Shown: positions 43,171 to 54,225 of the stretch, piece by piece
Layout: every line of letters starts with the position of its first letter
Position numbering within the stretch: position 1 is the stretch's first letter
Assembly (NCBI GenBank): GCA_025618425.1
Contig: CM046846.1
Coordinates: forward strand, 34,453,538-34,517,537
Direction of reading: 5' to 3'
Source: Heliocidaris tuberculata
Lineage: Eukaryota > Echinodermata > Echinoidea > Camarodonta > Echinometridae
DNA length: 64,000 bases
Notes under the pieces: model-generated
Database searches by the model: none
What the model was told of the DNA's origin: nothing
Seen by the model: only the letters and a program-made list of their open reading frames with translations
Program-made: the position numbers and the translations under genes

Positions 43171-45987
43171 AGTCCTGGGAGCAAGTGCAAGTGCAGGTCT
43201 GTGTCTTGGATACTTGCGTCAATTACTTGGTTTTTTACCCTACTTTTACCATATTTTCAATCGTTCTGCCTCGTATGTTATCTCTGTAATCTTGTAACGT
43301 CAACCAGAAGCGTTTTTTCTTGACTGATTTCCTTGTGCAATACGTGATTTTTATCATCTCTGTTTATTCACCGCTCTTGTCTACAGTCCCACCAAGTGAG
43401 TTTTACGTCGGTATTACTTCTTTTTTTTTTTTTTTTATCAACTTTGAACCTGCATTCGTGCTACTATTGATGCCCATTGTGTACATTGGAATCTTATCTT
43501 TTCTTCTTCACTGAAACGGTAAACAAGCTCTTCTCTCGTTTCCGTGCCCAACTATTTTTTTTTAACGTGAATAGCACCTTGCACCTTTGACTTGCTTTGT
43601 GTTGAAATTCTACCTGCATTGTGCTTCAGCTATAACTACCAGGGGGATGGAGAAGTCAACGGCTGCCATGGTTTCTGCTGTAATCAAGGATCTTTTGACT
43701 GATCCTAGATTTGAATCTGTGGTCACAGGTCACATCGACAAACGCCTCCAGGAAATAAAGGATGAACTTAAAACACACAAGGCTGGCATATTAGATTTGG
43801 AAGCTACATCTGAATTAAAGAGCACCGAAATAAAGAATCTTCAATCTCAACTGGAAGTCCGAAGCAAAACCATTAGCGCTTTGACCCATCGGCTGGATAC
43901 CTTAGAACAGTATTCAAGAGGGGGATAAAGGAGTCGAAAGGGGAGAACACTGACGATGTCATCGTTCAGTTATGCACCGAGGTACCGTCAGGGTTGATCT
44001 CACCAAGGATGATCTTGATCGTACTCACCGTGTCGGGCCTGTCAGAGAAACTACTGGAAAGGATGGGAAGCCACGCGCAATCATAGTGAAGTTCGCATCA
44101 TACAGGAAGCGTCGAGCAGTCCTCTCGAATCGGCGGAAATTCGCAGGGAAACGTATGTCGATCCTCGAAGATTTAACTGCTAGAAATGCTGTACTTCTTA
44201 ATGAGACCCGTCTTCATGAGAACGTCAAGTCAGCATGGTCCATTGATGGCAGGATCTTTGCAATCTCCAAACAACCTGACAGTGTGAAGAAACTGATTAC
44301 ATGCAAGGAGGACATTGGTAAACTGTAATCACGCTTTATAGATGAGTAGACTTCTGTTTTGACTTCTGATAATTCAAACTTTTCTCTCAGAAATGGCTAT
44401 TATCGATCTCCATGATTATCTAATTAACTCACTCAACAAAAGATTACATGCCATTGGTGTCTTCTTAGACTTAAGCAAAGCTTTTGATACTATCGACTTT
44501 TCTATATTACTGTCTAAACTTTACTGTTATGGGATAAGAGGTATACCACTTCTTTGGTTTTAAAGCTATTTACATAGTAGAACTCAGTGTGTATCATTCA
44601 ATGGTGTTTTATCTCATTCTTATTATTTCATTAATAATAACATGTGGTGTATCCCAGGGGTCAATCTTGGGACCACTTCTGTTTTTACTCTATGTAAATG
44701 ACCTCCCACACTGTTCTGATAAATTGAAATTTATTCTCTTTGCTGATGACACCAATATCTTATACTCATCAAATGTCATTATGTCTTTATATAGTACCCT
44801 GAATGTTGAATTGCGTAAAGTATCGAATTGGTTTAATTGTAACAGATTGATGTTGAACACAGAAAAGTCAAATTTTATATATTTTCATTCCAAATATAGG
44901 CATGTTTCTCCGAATATACTTAATTTATTTAACATCAGAATGGAAGCTAATATCCGCAAACTTGTCACTCAAACCAAATTCTTAGGTATTCTTATAGATG
45001 AAAATTTATCATGGAAAACATATATATCTCACATAAAAAAATAATGTCTAGGAATACTGGTGTCATCAGCAAACTTCGCCATACCTTGCCTCATTCTGTT
45101 CTCCTTATGTTATACAATACATTAATACTACCATTTCTTACTTATTGTAATATTTTTTGGGCTAATACCAACCCTACGAAACTGCATTGTTTATATATTT
45201 TACAGAAAAGAATTGTAAGAATAATTACCTTGTCTCATTATCAAACCCAGTCTAGACCGTTGTTCAAGAAACTGAATATTCTAAATGTTTACGAGTTAAA
45301 TGAATACATGTGTGCAATACTTATATTTAAGAATGAAAAAAAAAGCAGCTTCCTAATACCAATATCCAATATGTTTATAATTAACAGTGCAATACACAAT
45401 TATAATACTAGAAATAAGAAAAAATATCATAGATGGAATGTTAATTCAGAAATTGCATCATATTCCTACAGACATCATGCTCCTGTGATTTGCAACTCGC
45501 TTCCCTCTGATCTAACTGAAATTTCATTTTACAACTGTTTTAAACACAAACTCAAACAGTTTTTGATCACAGGTGACACTCATCATGCTCATTGAATGTA
45601 TGTGTCATACCCTCTCCCTCTCTCTCCCCTATTCTTCTTCTCATCCCTAATTTCTCCTTTGCTATCCCTATTTTCTGTATCCTTGTGTTTATAGGGTTTG
45701 TGCCGGTATTCTGTGCAATTTCTTATATTATGATATTACCGAAGACTTTACTTGGTTCTTGTTTCTAATATATATTCATTAAATTCAAAATATTTAGGAA
45801 GCTGTCTTGATAAAACCTTGTCGGTTTTTTTAACAGCTGTGCCTTATTCCGTTTTTTTTTTTAGTAATATGTCTATACATGTATTATTCCAATTATGTAC
45901 ATTTTTAAATGGGGAATTGCATGTTTTTAGAATGTAAAAATGTTTTTATTGAGATGGAATCTAATAAACTGAACTGAACTGATCTGG
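43171..45987 (+). mobile_element. Inserted LINE (Jockey/L2/CR1-like) with ORF1 and partial RT
   Basis: Inserted in the Rex1-type LINE: ACAT is present on both sides (43,167-43,170 and 45,988-45,991). ORF1 (43,645-44,325, at least two frameshifts) has a coiled coil (LEATSELKSTEIKNLQSQLE) and an RRM/C-terminal-like part (DRTHRVGPVRE, AIIVKFASYRKRRA). RT begins only at motif A (GVFLDLSKAFDTI, about 44,457) and continues with SQGSILGPLLFLLYVNDL, FADDTN (44,738-44,755), then a C-terminal region to 45,595. Endonuclease and RT fingers are missing, so it is internally deleted or composite. The 3' end AATAAACTGAACTGAACTGA is a short-repeat LINE tail. Confidence 0.75.
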
Positions 45988-46316
45988 ACATTGTTCTTTA
46001 AAAGTCCTTGAGTTTCAATCTGATCTCCTACTATGCAAACGCTACAAATGCCAACAAGAATATGCTAGAACGTCAGAGAAAGGTAGCTAAGCGTATCATA
46101 GGTGTTGATCTACCCTCGGTTGAAGATCTGTACCAGAAGAATGTGTTATCTAAAGTAAAAAAGATCACACATGACCCTTCGCATCCATTGAATGACCACT
46201 GTAAATTTAACAAATCGGGAATACGAACACAATGGGCACGCTTAATTTTGACGATCCTTTGTCCGGACTCTATCCATCTGTTTAACTCTCAAGTCAGACG
46301 AGGTTTAATATTATGA
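45988..46316 (+). mobile_element. Rex1/CR1-type LINE, 3' portion
   Basis: Reads LSFNLISYYANATNANKNML, KRIIGVDLPSVEDLY and ITHDPSHPL to a stop at 46,314, the natural continuation of the ORF broken at 43,170. Confidence 0.8.
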
Positions 46317-48120
46317 AATTACCTTGTAAATGTATAATCCCTATAATACAATATACAACTTGTCATCCTAAGTCATACTGCCATCATAATTATCTACCCC
46401 TCTCTCTCCCTCTCTCTCTCTCCTTATCTCGCTCTTCTCTCTGGACCCCCATAACCCCCCCCCCCTCCCCGAATTTTGGAGGTCTGGCGAAATTTTTTTT
46501 TTGTCGACACCCCCCCTGCCTTTTCTACCTTTTCTATACATTCATTTATTTTTCTAATATATGTCCTTTCCCCATGATAAGTACCACGTTTCCCTTTTCC
46601 ATAACATGTGCCCCTAATCCAAGTGACTCAGAGCCAATATTCCCAAATGCTCGCTCCGTAAGTATAGCTTATTAAATAAATTTTCATTGTGAAATTTTGC
46701 AATGAAACCCCATCAGAATTGTGTTTCAAGGTTTTTACATTACAATGTAATTGCGACCTCCCAAATTTTGAATATTGTTTTCTAGCTCGCTCAATATTCA
46801 AACCATACTACAAAACTGCAAAGCTTGATGCTAAAGTTGTATTTTGGGCATGTAAAGAGAAAAACCATATACATGTTTACACACCCTTACCCTACACTAC
46901 ATCCCTGAATATCCAATTGTAATTTTTTTTTTTTTTGGGGGGAGGGGTCAAAACACATGTTTCTTTACATCAGTCAAACATTAACTTAGCAATGATTGTG
47001 CGTAGCTTGCTTTATATATATATATAGGTGTGTGTGTGCGTATGTGTGTGTGTGTGTGAGGGTGTGCGTGCTCTTGTGCGCCCATGACATAGGCATGAAC
47101 TTTACATTCGAACCGATGACACACAGCGAACCGATGACGTCATCGGTTGGCAGACCTTGGCAGATAGACCCAAATTACATGCTTTTGCATATAGGGGTAG
47201 GTCATCAGTTAGTGTTACGAAAACAAGTCCTCGGTTGTATAGCAAAATTTCAGACGGGTCATCGGTTATGCGGTAAAATTCTAGGTTGTAAAAAATGTCA
47301 TCGGTTAGTATGCGTGCACATGTATGTGTGTGTGTGTGTGTGGGGGGGGGGGTGTATCTTTGTGTATTTGTATATATAGTACTAGAACAAACATTGTAAA
47401 TAATTAATTCTAATGCATGCATCCGCCATTGACATGGATCGAACACGAACTCCGTGAGAATGTCGCATGAGCAAAACCTTCACAAAAAGTTCGCAAAAGC
47501 GACGGTTTTGTTCGTGTGTAGCTCGCGAATAGTTCCGGAATACTTTGTGACATTTACAAATTAATCGACGTGTTTCTTTAGGGAAGTCACCTGTACTCAA
47601 GAAGTACTCAAACAGTTCGTGACTGGTTCGAAAAATGATCGGACGAATTTCGCTGCTTTCGCGAGACATGCGCGATACATTCTCGAAACTGTGGGAATCT
47701 TTTTGGGGTTTCATGAAGATTTTGCGAACATCACGCACGTCGTGAGTAGGTCGTGCGCATATGACGAAACTTTTCAGACATTTTTTTACTACAAATCACA
47801 AGCAAATCATGACCCAGGATGCTGGAAACGTTTGCAAGAAATTTCACAAAATTTTAGAAATTTCCGCCGAACTAAAAACGATTCCCCCAAACAATTGACG
47901 ACGCGTCCGAACCCCCGCTCATGTTTAACTAACTTTTTGACCCTAAAATACGAATGTTGGACTTCGCAATTTCTTTGACATTCGCATCCTTCGCGAATGA
48001 GCGATCAGCAAAAGGGATAGCGAGTTTTCTAAAAAATTCTTTCCAATTAATGGTCGATCTATACAAATCACTTGCATAAAGACAATATCTTTTAAGCTCA
48101 TAATGTTGACCCCATATTTA
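46317..48120. other. Intergenic; low-complexity and palindrome patch, no gene
   Basis: Holds a pyrimidine-rich stretch (46,390-46,520), poly-T/G near 46,922-46,946, two TG microsatellites (47,018-47,075; 47,318-47,360) and the CRE-palindrome cluster between them. DNA from 47,440 to 48,000 is rich in TTCGCGA/TCGCGAA-like words but has no recognisable frame. Confidence 0.7.
47108..47308. promoter_or_regulatory. Cluster of AACCGATGAC/GTCATCGGTT motifs including a perfect 20-bp palindrome
   Basis: The palindrome AACCGATGACGTCATCGGTT lies at 47,129-47,148 and centres on the CRE core TGACGTCA. Further copies, forward or reverse, occur near 47,110, 47,206 (one mismatch), 47,256 and 47,298. Regulatory function is a guess; it may be part of a repeat. 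Confidence 0.4.
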
Positions 48121-48123
48121 CTT

Positions 48124-48500
48124 TCATGTATTTACCTTGCTATAAAGCCCAGAAATGTCATCCTCTTGTACCTCTTCTCTTCCAGGCTTTTGACGGATCA
48201 TGGGAGGACCCCTTCCAATGATGTGGTCGCCAACTTCAGCATATTCTCCAAGGTCATATGGGCGTGTTGCACCTTTGTTAGATTCCCCGACTATTTCATA
48301 GCCTTGAAAATTACTTCTCTCAGGCTGGTTCAGTGATGATGGATTGGTGTCACCATAACGGTCCGTTCTCGATGTCGACGCCCTTTGCTGGTGATGATTG
48401 CTCCAGGGTGAAGTATAGATGGCTTTCACTGTTGCTTTGGCGTCTGTGAATGTTTTTTTTCATCTTTAGTGTCTGCCTCTAGCTCGAAGGCAGGGTTATG
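48124..48500 (-). pseudogene. Orphan cytoplasmic-tail segment of an Ig-type receptor
   Basis: Minus-strand frame rich in docking tyrosines: GYEIV, EYAEV, LYSKV at the C-terminus. Upstream, NSAHNPAFELEADTKDEKK reads in a second frame joined across an A8 run (about 48,455-48,462), consistent with a one-base loss. It lies just 3' of the 435-residue receptor and is separated from it by a repeat insertion (48,508-48,715). It is probably that receptor's former tail, or a 3' exon with the repeat in an intron. Confidence 0.5.
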
Positions 48501-48507
48501 GGCGCTG

Positions 48508-48715
48508 TTGTTTGTAATAATAATAATAATAATGATTAACATTTATATAGCGCTTAATTAAATATTGTTTCTAAGCGCCTAACAAACTTAAAGATAAACT
48601 AAACAAACAACTTATGAAGCAAAACAGCAGTAAAAATCATTAGAAGGACAACATAAATAGAATATAAGACATGAAATTATACATAGACATATAACTACGA
48701 ATTCGTAATTACAAC
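48508..48715 (-). mobile_element. SINE/LINE-tail-like repeat with ATT tail and TATATAGCGCTT
   Basis: (AAT)n followed by ATTTATATAGCGCTTAATTA in minus orientation is a widespread invertebrate retroposon tail (compare GGCGCTATATAA at 38,358). The right boundary is uncertain. Confidence 0.5.
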
Positions 48716-48728
48716 CTGATTATACATA

Positions 48729-50036
48729 TTAACTTAATTGTGGGATTACAGTGTTCGAATTGTCGGGATTCCCTCTCGCTCCGATCCTAATATTGACCAA
48801 GGGTGTGTCACGTTGACCAGAATCTCTATTTACGTTTGATCCCGCATTTGAAGACTCATTCAATCGATAACTTGGTACTGATGCATCCGTTGAGGTCGAT
48901 GAAATGTTTGGTTCGGTGGGTTTCATCTTTTCTCGGCAAAACAAACAGATTCCACCCACTGCACAGGTAATGAGCCATAGCGCGAGAAATAGCAATGCTA
49001 GCACAAGGTAAATGCTGCCAGGTATATAGGGGTGTGATTCTTTATGCTCTGTTTCATTGCTGTTCGAGACATCTACACCGATCAGCGAATATCCAATGGC
49101 GTTTATGATGGTTTGATTACCATCATTGGATGCCCTACACTCGACCACTTTCCCTTCATCTTGGTGTGTTATATCCCGTAACAACAGTGATCGCCCTCCA
49201 TTTTTAGTCCATGAACGGTTCTGTATGTCCTCAAGATCACCTTCATCCGAACTAATTAGACTCCAAGATACAATGACATCTTGTGATTCAAATTCACATT
49301 TGATGATCGCATCAATTTTTCCATTCTCGTCATCAGTGTCATAAGAGGCATTAACAAGATCAGGACAGAGACACGATTTACTTATGTCTGTTCCTAGAAT
49401 TGACAGCTCGCAAGAAATATTTCCTGTAGTTGGGAAAGCACGATAATCAGCTATTCCAATTACACTTGTATTGGTTCGAGTTAATTTTCTGAATTTATAT
49501 CCAACATCATCGGATGCTAAGTGTAAATAAGGTAGTTGTGAAGGATTTGCCGACTGGCATGAATATTTGATCAATATTCTATTAGTCATATCTGATGTGA
49601 TAGGGCTAATATGGCATTTCGGTGGTTTGATATCAGTTGGATCAATAAACTTTAAATTGTAAGATTGTATGATAGTCGTGTCTGACTCACATCTGAATTT
49701 TACGTCACTAGGTGTAGCATAATTGACTTTAAATTTTGAAACAGTGGAGTTTCCTTCAACTTGGAACCTGATGGCCTCTTGGACGTCTATAAGCTGACAA
49801 TTTTCATCTCCATTGCAAATTGCAATTGTTCTATTATCTATTGTAAGTTCAATAACCCACCTGACAAGCCCGACACTCCTTTGTTGGGTGTAGTTTGAAG
49901 TATCACATATCAATACCACGTCCGTCAGAGTTTTTGCAGTTCTGTTAATAATGGCTTCCATTATTCCTGTGGTGATAAGTGCGAGAAATATAATAATCAT
50001 AGGTGTTACTCGAGAGTTAAGGTTCATCCAAGCCAT
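48729..50036 (-). CDS. Ig-domain transmembrane receptor (435 aa, open single frame, short tail)
   Basis: Member of the same family as the 589-residue receptor. ATG at 50,036 (in-frame Met4 and Met13 are alternatives). Hydrophobic signal about 13-27. Domain 1 about 35-131 (Cys44, Trp60, Cys116). Domain 2 about 140-225 (Cys141, 160, 209, 222, 224). Domain 3 about 240-318 (Cys247, Trp258, Cys300; GGRSLLLRDITHQDEGKVVE). TM about 341-367 with a basic stop-transfer (CREKMKP). The tail is only about 68 residues with a single Tyr390 and none of the YxxM/YxN motifs of its relatives. The last residues (VIPQLS) run into the edge of a repeat insertion, so the tail may be secondarily truncated. Ectodomain glycosylation sequons are frequent. 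Confidence 0.8.
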   Translation of the reverse strand: MAWMNLNSRVTPMIIIFLALITTGIMEAIINRTAKTLTDVVLICDTSNYTQQRSVGLVRWVIELTIDNRTIAICNGDENCQLIDVQEAIRFQVEGNSTVSKFKVNYATPSDVKFRCESDTTIIQSYNLKFIDPTDIKPPKCHISPITSDMTNRILIKYSCQSANPSQLPYLHLASDDVGYKFRKLTRTNTSVIGIADYRAFPTTGNISCELSILGTDISKSCLCPDLVNASYDTDDENGKIDAIIKCEFESQDVIVSWSLISSDEGDLEDIQNRSWTKNGGRSLLLRDITHQDEGKVVECRASNDGNQTIINAIGYSLIGVDVSNSNETEHKESHPYIPGSIYLVLALLFLALWLITCAVGGICLFCREKMKPTEPNISSTSTDASVPSYRLNESSNAGSNVNRDSGQRDTPLVNIRIGARGNPDNSNTVIPQLS

Positions 50037-50326
50037 GTTTAATTAGGAGACACTGATCGGAAATTGGTTCCAGTTAAGTGGTTAATTGGACAATTCATAC
50101 TCTTGATCTGACCCCATTTCATGCTATAGTTTAGTTCTGGACGGACTATGTGTGTAAAGGGCCTGCCTACGGTGAAAAATCCGCTGATTCACTCCCAAAT
50201 ACGTCCAGCAATTTTCAGTTGTGCTAATATAGGAACGCTTTTCATTGGATGCGTAGGATGGTCACCTGATCCACCAAGTATCGATATGTTAAACTACACG
50301 TAAGTTCGTTAACTACATGACCGATA

Positions 50327-50435
50327 GGTTATAGCAAGCCATCGGGGTCTACCTACGTTTACAAGTACACGTACCCAATAGACGTCATGTAAAATATGGC
50401 AAGCCATAGGGGTCTACCTACGTATACTAGTACAG
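50327..50435. repeat. 64-bp tandem duplication
   Basis: AGCAAGCCATCGGGGTCTAC (50,333) and a near copy GGCAAGCCATAGGGGTCTAC (50,398), each followed by CTACGT(T/A)TA. 5' of the 435-residue receptor. Confidence 0.7.
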
Positions 50436-50572
50436 TGAGTCCTAAAGATACAAACTGAAGCTCGGCAAGGAATGGCAACAGTTTAATGAAGAACAAATAA
50501 TAAACAAATGGTATATTCACAGCTTAAAAAATACCAAGGCCGCAGCTCAACAGCGCCCGATATCGTACACGT

Positions 50573-51829
50573 CAGTGCTGTAGTCGAGTCCATCCCATCC
50601 GAGTCCGAGTCCGAGTCCGAGTCCGAGTCCGAGTCCGAGTCTAAGTCCGAGTCCTGGCATCCGAGTCCCGAGTCCTGGACATCCGAGTCCGAGTCCGAGT
50701 CCCAATGGGAACATCTTAAATTGCAAATTTTTTTACGTCACATTATTTTCATTATGATAAATGCCTTACTGTTAACTCTCAATAACATAAATAGTTTCTG
50801 GTTCATTGAAAACTTCCATTGTCAGAGAATTTTGATTTATTGTAACTTTTTTTTAAAAGTACGAATGCGGACAACTATAAAGGCTTGCTCACAAAGAGTG
50901 ATTTGTCGCCGTGACATGTCGCTTGGTTCTTAAGAAGATTAAGTTCAGTAAGATTTCCAGCTGTTAACACTATCAATTCTGACAGAAGGTAAGAAAATTG
51001 AATTGGAAATGTTGAGATAAATGTCTATGGTTAGATTTTCGGTGATGGTTTGGTGTACTTGTGGAATTTCAGAAGTTTTAATGACCAAAATACTAAACAA
51101 GTGTGAACAAATGGCTCATATGTGAACAAGCCTTATCAGGCCAAGTATTTTGCTTGTATCCACAGTGATTATGGAGAGCTGACTCTATATTGTTTCTGTG
51201 ATACCTCAATGAAGAAAAGATACATAAATTAATATTTGTTCATTTCAAAGGCCTAAATTTTTATCTTTTATCAATTATAAGTCAACAGAACAAAAAGATA
51301 ACAAGTTGAATGCCATTAAAGCCAGATTATAGAAAAGAAAGTTTCCAACTAAAATGGAAAAAAGTATTCTGTTTGAGACTGCCCAAGATATCCCAGGCTG
51401 GGGTCTATGGAGAAACGTGTGTTATAGATTAATCTATCTCCAAATGCTTAATATCAATTTCAATACTTGTCTGTGTCATACAAGTATAACGAGTGTATAC
51501 GAACATAAAACAACTAATCTTAACGTCTATCATCTATTCGGGCACATTCTCGTACCGTTACCGCGATCGATGTTTTAAAGTTCATGTTCAAAATACCGCT
51601 CAATCGAGCAAGGTGCGCGAAAATAGCAGGGTTTTTTTTTAATTTTTAGAGCTAAAAATTAAAAGCGGAAAACCGAAAAATTGCCGGTCTCGTTGCCGGT
51701 CTCGGCCCGATTTTCACCCGAGTCACGAGTCACGAGTCACGTACCATTGGTCGAGTCCGAGTCCGAGACCGAGTCCTTGTGGCTCGAGTCCGAGTCCCGA
51801 GAAATAGGGACTCGAGTCCTACAGCACTG
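50573..51829. mobile_element. hAT-like element with GAGTCC hexamer arrays, 8-bp target duplication
   Basis: The ends CAGTGCTGTAG ... CTACAGCACTG form a perfect inverted repeat, flanked by GTACACGT at 50,565-50,572 and 51,830-51,837. The left subterminal region is a (GAGTCC)n array (about 50,597-50,702). The right end repeats GAGTCC/GAGTCAC words (51,719-51,815). The 1,257-bp interior has no transposase, so it is non-autonomous. Confidence 0.85.
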
Positions 51830-52914
51830 GTACACGTACCCCATAAACGTCAAAACAAAACGATACGTGACGTCTAGTCGTTACGTGGCGTGTAACTAAT
51901 TACGTGTACTCTGTCGTGACTTGACGTGACGTGACCTCTGTTCAATTACGTGTGCTATGTTCAGTACATGAAGTAAATGTAAAAAATCATTGCTTGTGTA
52001 ATGCACCTATGTAAGATCAGTTATAACGATATGTATGTGTATGCTTGTGTGTGAGGTTTCCTGACCTGTCCAATGAAATCCCTAATATATCGAAAGACCC
52101 TTTACCACAAGTGTAAAAACATGTCAACTGCAAATGTAAAAATTCATAAAAATAGTGGTTTACTTGTGTTCTCCCTTTTTATGATCAGTTTACCTTTTAC
52201 AGGGGCGGGAGGGGGGCAGGGTGGAGGAACTTATCATAAACTTCAATGGCTAGAAAAATTCACATACAACATGTAGCGGCAATAGAACAGCAATTTATTT
52301 TATCAGTCTCAAGAGGGTGCTTCATATAAATTGAATTTGAACGTAATTTTTACTTTTCATTTACGTAATTTTTAATGATGAATTATTCAGTGGTTGAAAA
52401 CAAATAATATGCCTGAAACCTGCATTTTATCGTTTTAAACTAGTGATAATCCAGTACCGGTACACTATATTTCGCACGCTGCATGCTGCTTTGATTAAAA
52501 ATAAGGTGCGGCAATCAAAGCCGTCAGTAACTCAAGATGGCGCACAGTATTCTTAAAGCCCCCCCCCCCCAGCATTGTCAATGTTCGGATTTTCGAGCAA
52601 CAATCTCCTCATATGCAGGCAACGAGATGCCCGAATTTCCTTTAAATATTCGGGTATCGAGGTTCTCGATATATAATTTAAGTGATGAAATTACATAAAG
52701 TGCCAGATTTTCAACATTTTCACTCGCTCCCAAAGATTGTAAAACTGCAAAGTTGATATTCGAGCAAAAAGGAATCAGTCCCCCTCACGAAAATATGCCC
52801 GTAATCCCATGATGATAATTAATAAGTGTGTGTATAAACAAATATTTTATTTAATATTTAAAAACGCATTGAATAGACAATAATATCTTTCTAACTCTTG
52901 TAAGTATTACAGGC

Positions 52915-54225
52915 TTTCCCAGTCAATTTCATACTTTTTCCATTCCAATTCATTAACGTGCATTCAAATTCATAAAGCGCACGCCCGCGAAAATATTCGG
53001 GCTTTCAAATTCAGAATCCGATCAATCAATTTCATTTCTGGGCGCTCTTATTTCCTTTCTGTAAAATCAAAATCATGCATGCGCGTTCAATTTCCAAATA
53101 TGAGCATTGCATTTCCTACTTGTGCATTCAAATTCACGCAATGATCAAGATGAGCCTGTTTGGGGCGTTCAATTTCATTTTTTAGGTGATCAATTTCCTA
53201 CTTCGTTCACTCAATTCAAAATTTTTGAAGAAGGGGGTTATGAGAGGGAGAGGGGGACGAGCGTTGGTTGTTTCTGATAAAATGAGCACTCATACACAAT
53301 CCACCCGCACACCCACCCCCTAACACACACACACACACACGCAATTTTTTTTTATTTTCATAGGCTTGTATGTAATATGTTTTTTTAAAGGTTCTATATT
53401 GTTCTGAAGTTGTATCCCCTTACAATGATATCATGTCCTTATATGTTCATGTATTCTTCAATATATCATGTCCTTGTATATATGTTCATGTATTCTTCAA
53501 TACTTTTTTTTTAATTTCAAGAAATTTTATATGATAAGGCCCAGTCCGCAGTGCATCCAAACAACACAACGACATTTCTAACTCATATACTCCTTGATGA
53601 CATCACACATATACATAAATAAGACAACACCCCAACACTAACCACACAATTCAAAGACCAACTGATAAACAACATAATCTCACAATCTCACAAGTGGAAG
53701 CCAATAAGATATTAATAAATAACAAATAAGATGTTTATAATGTTCATGTCATTTCAACGAAAACATTTTTTGCATAATCCTTTAAGATATTGGACTAAAG
53801 CATGAAATTATAACATCAAGTATACATTGCTCAACATGCTCAAAGACCTCTCAAGCTGAAAACCTTCCTGCCAGTAAAAAAAAAAAAGAAATGATCATAG
53901 TTCAAAGTAAAATAATCCTGAACGTTAAATGATTGTTTCAACCTTCGATTCTTTTAAATTGAATGCACTTATTTGAAACATGGTTGCCTTTTCATGAATA
54001 TGAATGACCAACGAGATTCCGTCGCCAGCTTGAAATGAATATGAATATTCATTGCTCCAAATGCATGCTCCTATTTTAAATTTGAATGACGCAAATGAAC
54101 AATTGATTGCTTGGATAGCGAATTTGAACGACCGGATTTTGAATGTGAAAGCCGATACAGTGCTGCTAGCGTGAAGTGCAGTACTCGGAATATGAACTTG
54201 AATGACAAAATTATGAAATTGACCG
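52915..54225. repeat. Spaced TTCAAATTC / GAATTTGAA motif arrays in opposite orientation
   Basis: Between 52,920 and 53,225 CAATTTC/CAAATTC words recur about every 20-35 bp. Between 53,940 and 54,225 the complementary GAATTTGA/GAATATGAA words recur in the same way. The arrays flank about 700 bp of A/T-rich DNA, including an AC microsatellite (53,325-53,341). Confidence 0.45.

Noticed and set aside
47619..47978. 119-residue frame and the overlapping minus-strand 118-residue frame
   Set aside because: Mutually overlapping frames in a TTCG-rich non-coding stretch; no motif or homology recognised.
50508..50933. 141-residue frame with Glu-Ser repeats
   Set aside because: Encoded by the GAGTCC array of the hAT-like element.
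53300..53345. Direct-repeat array suggestive of CRISPR
   Set aside because: It is an AC microsatellite in animal DNA; no spacer-repeat structure.
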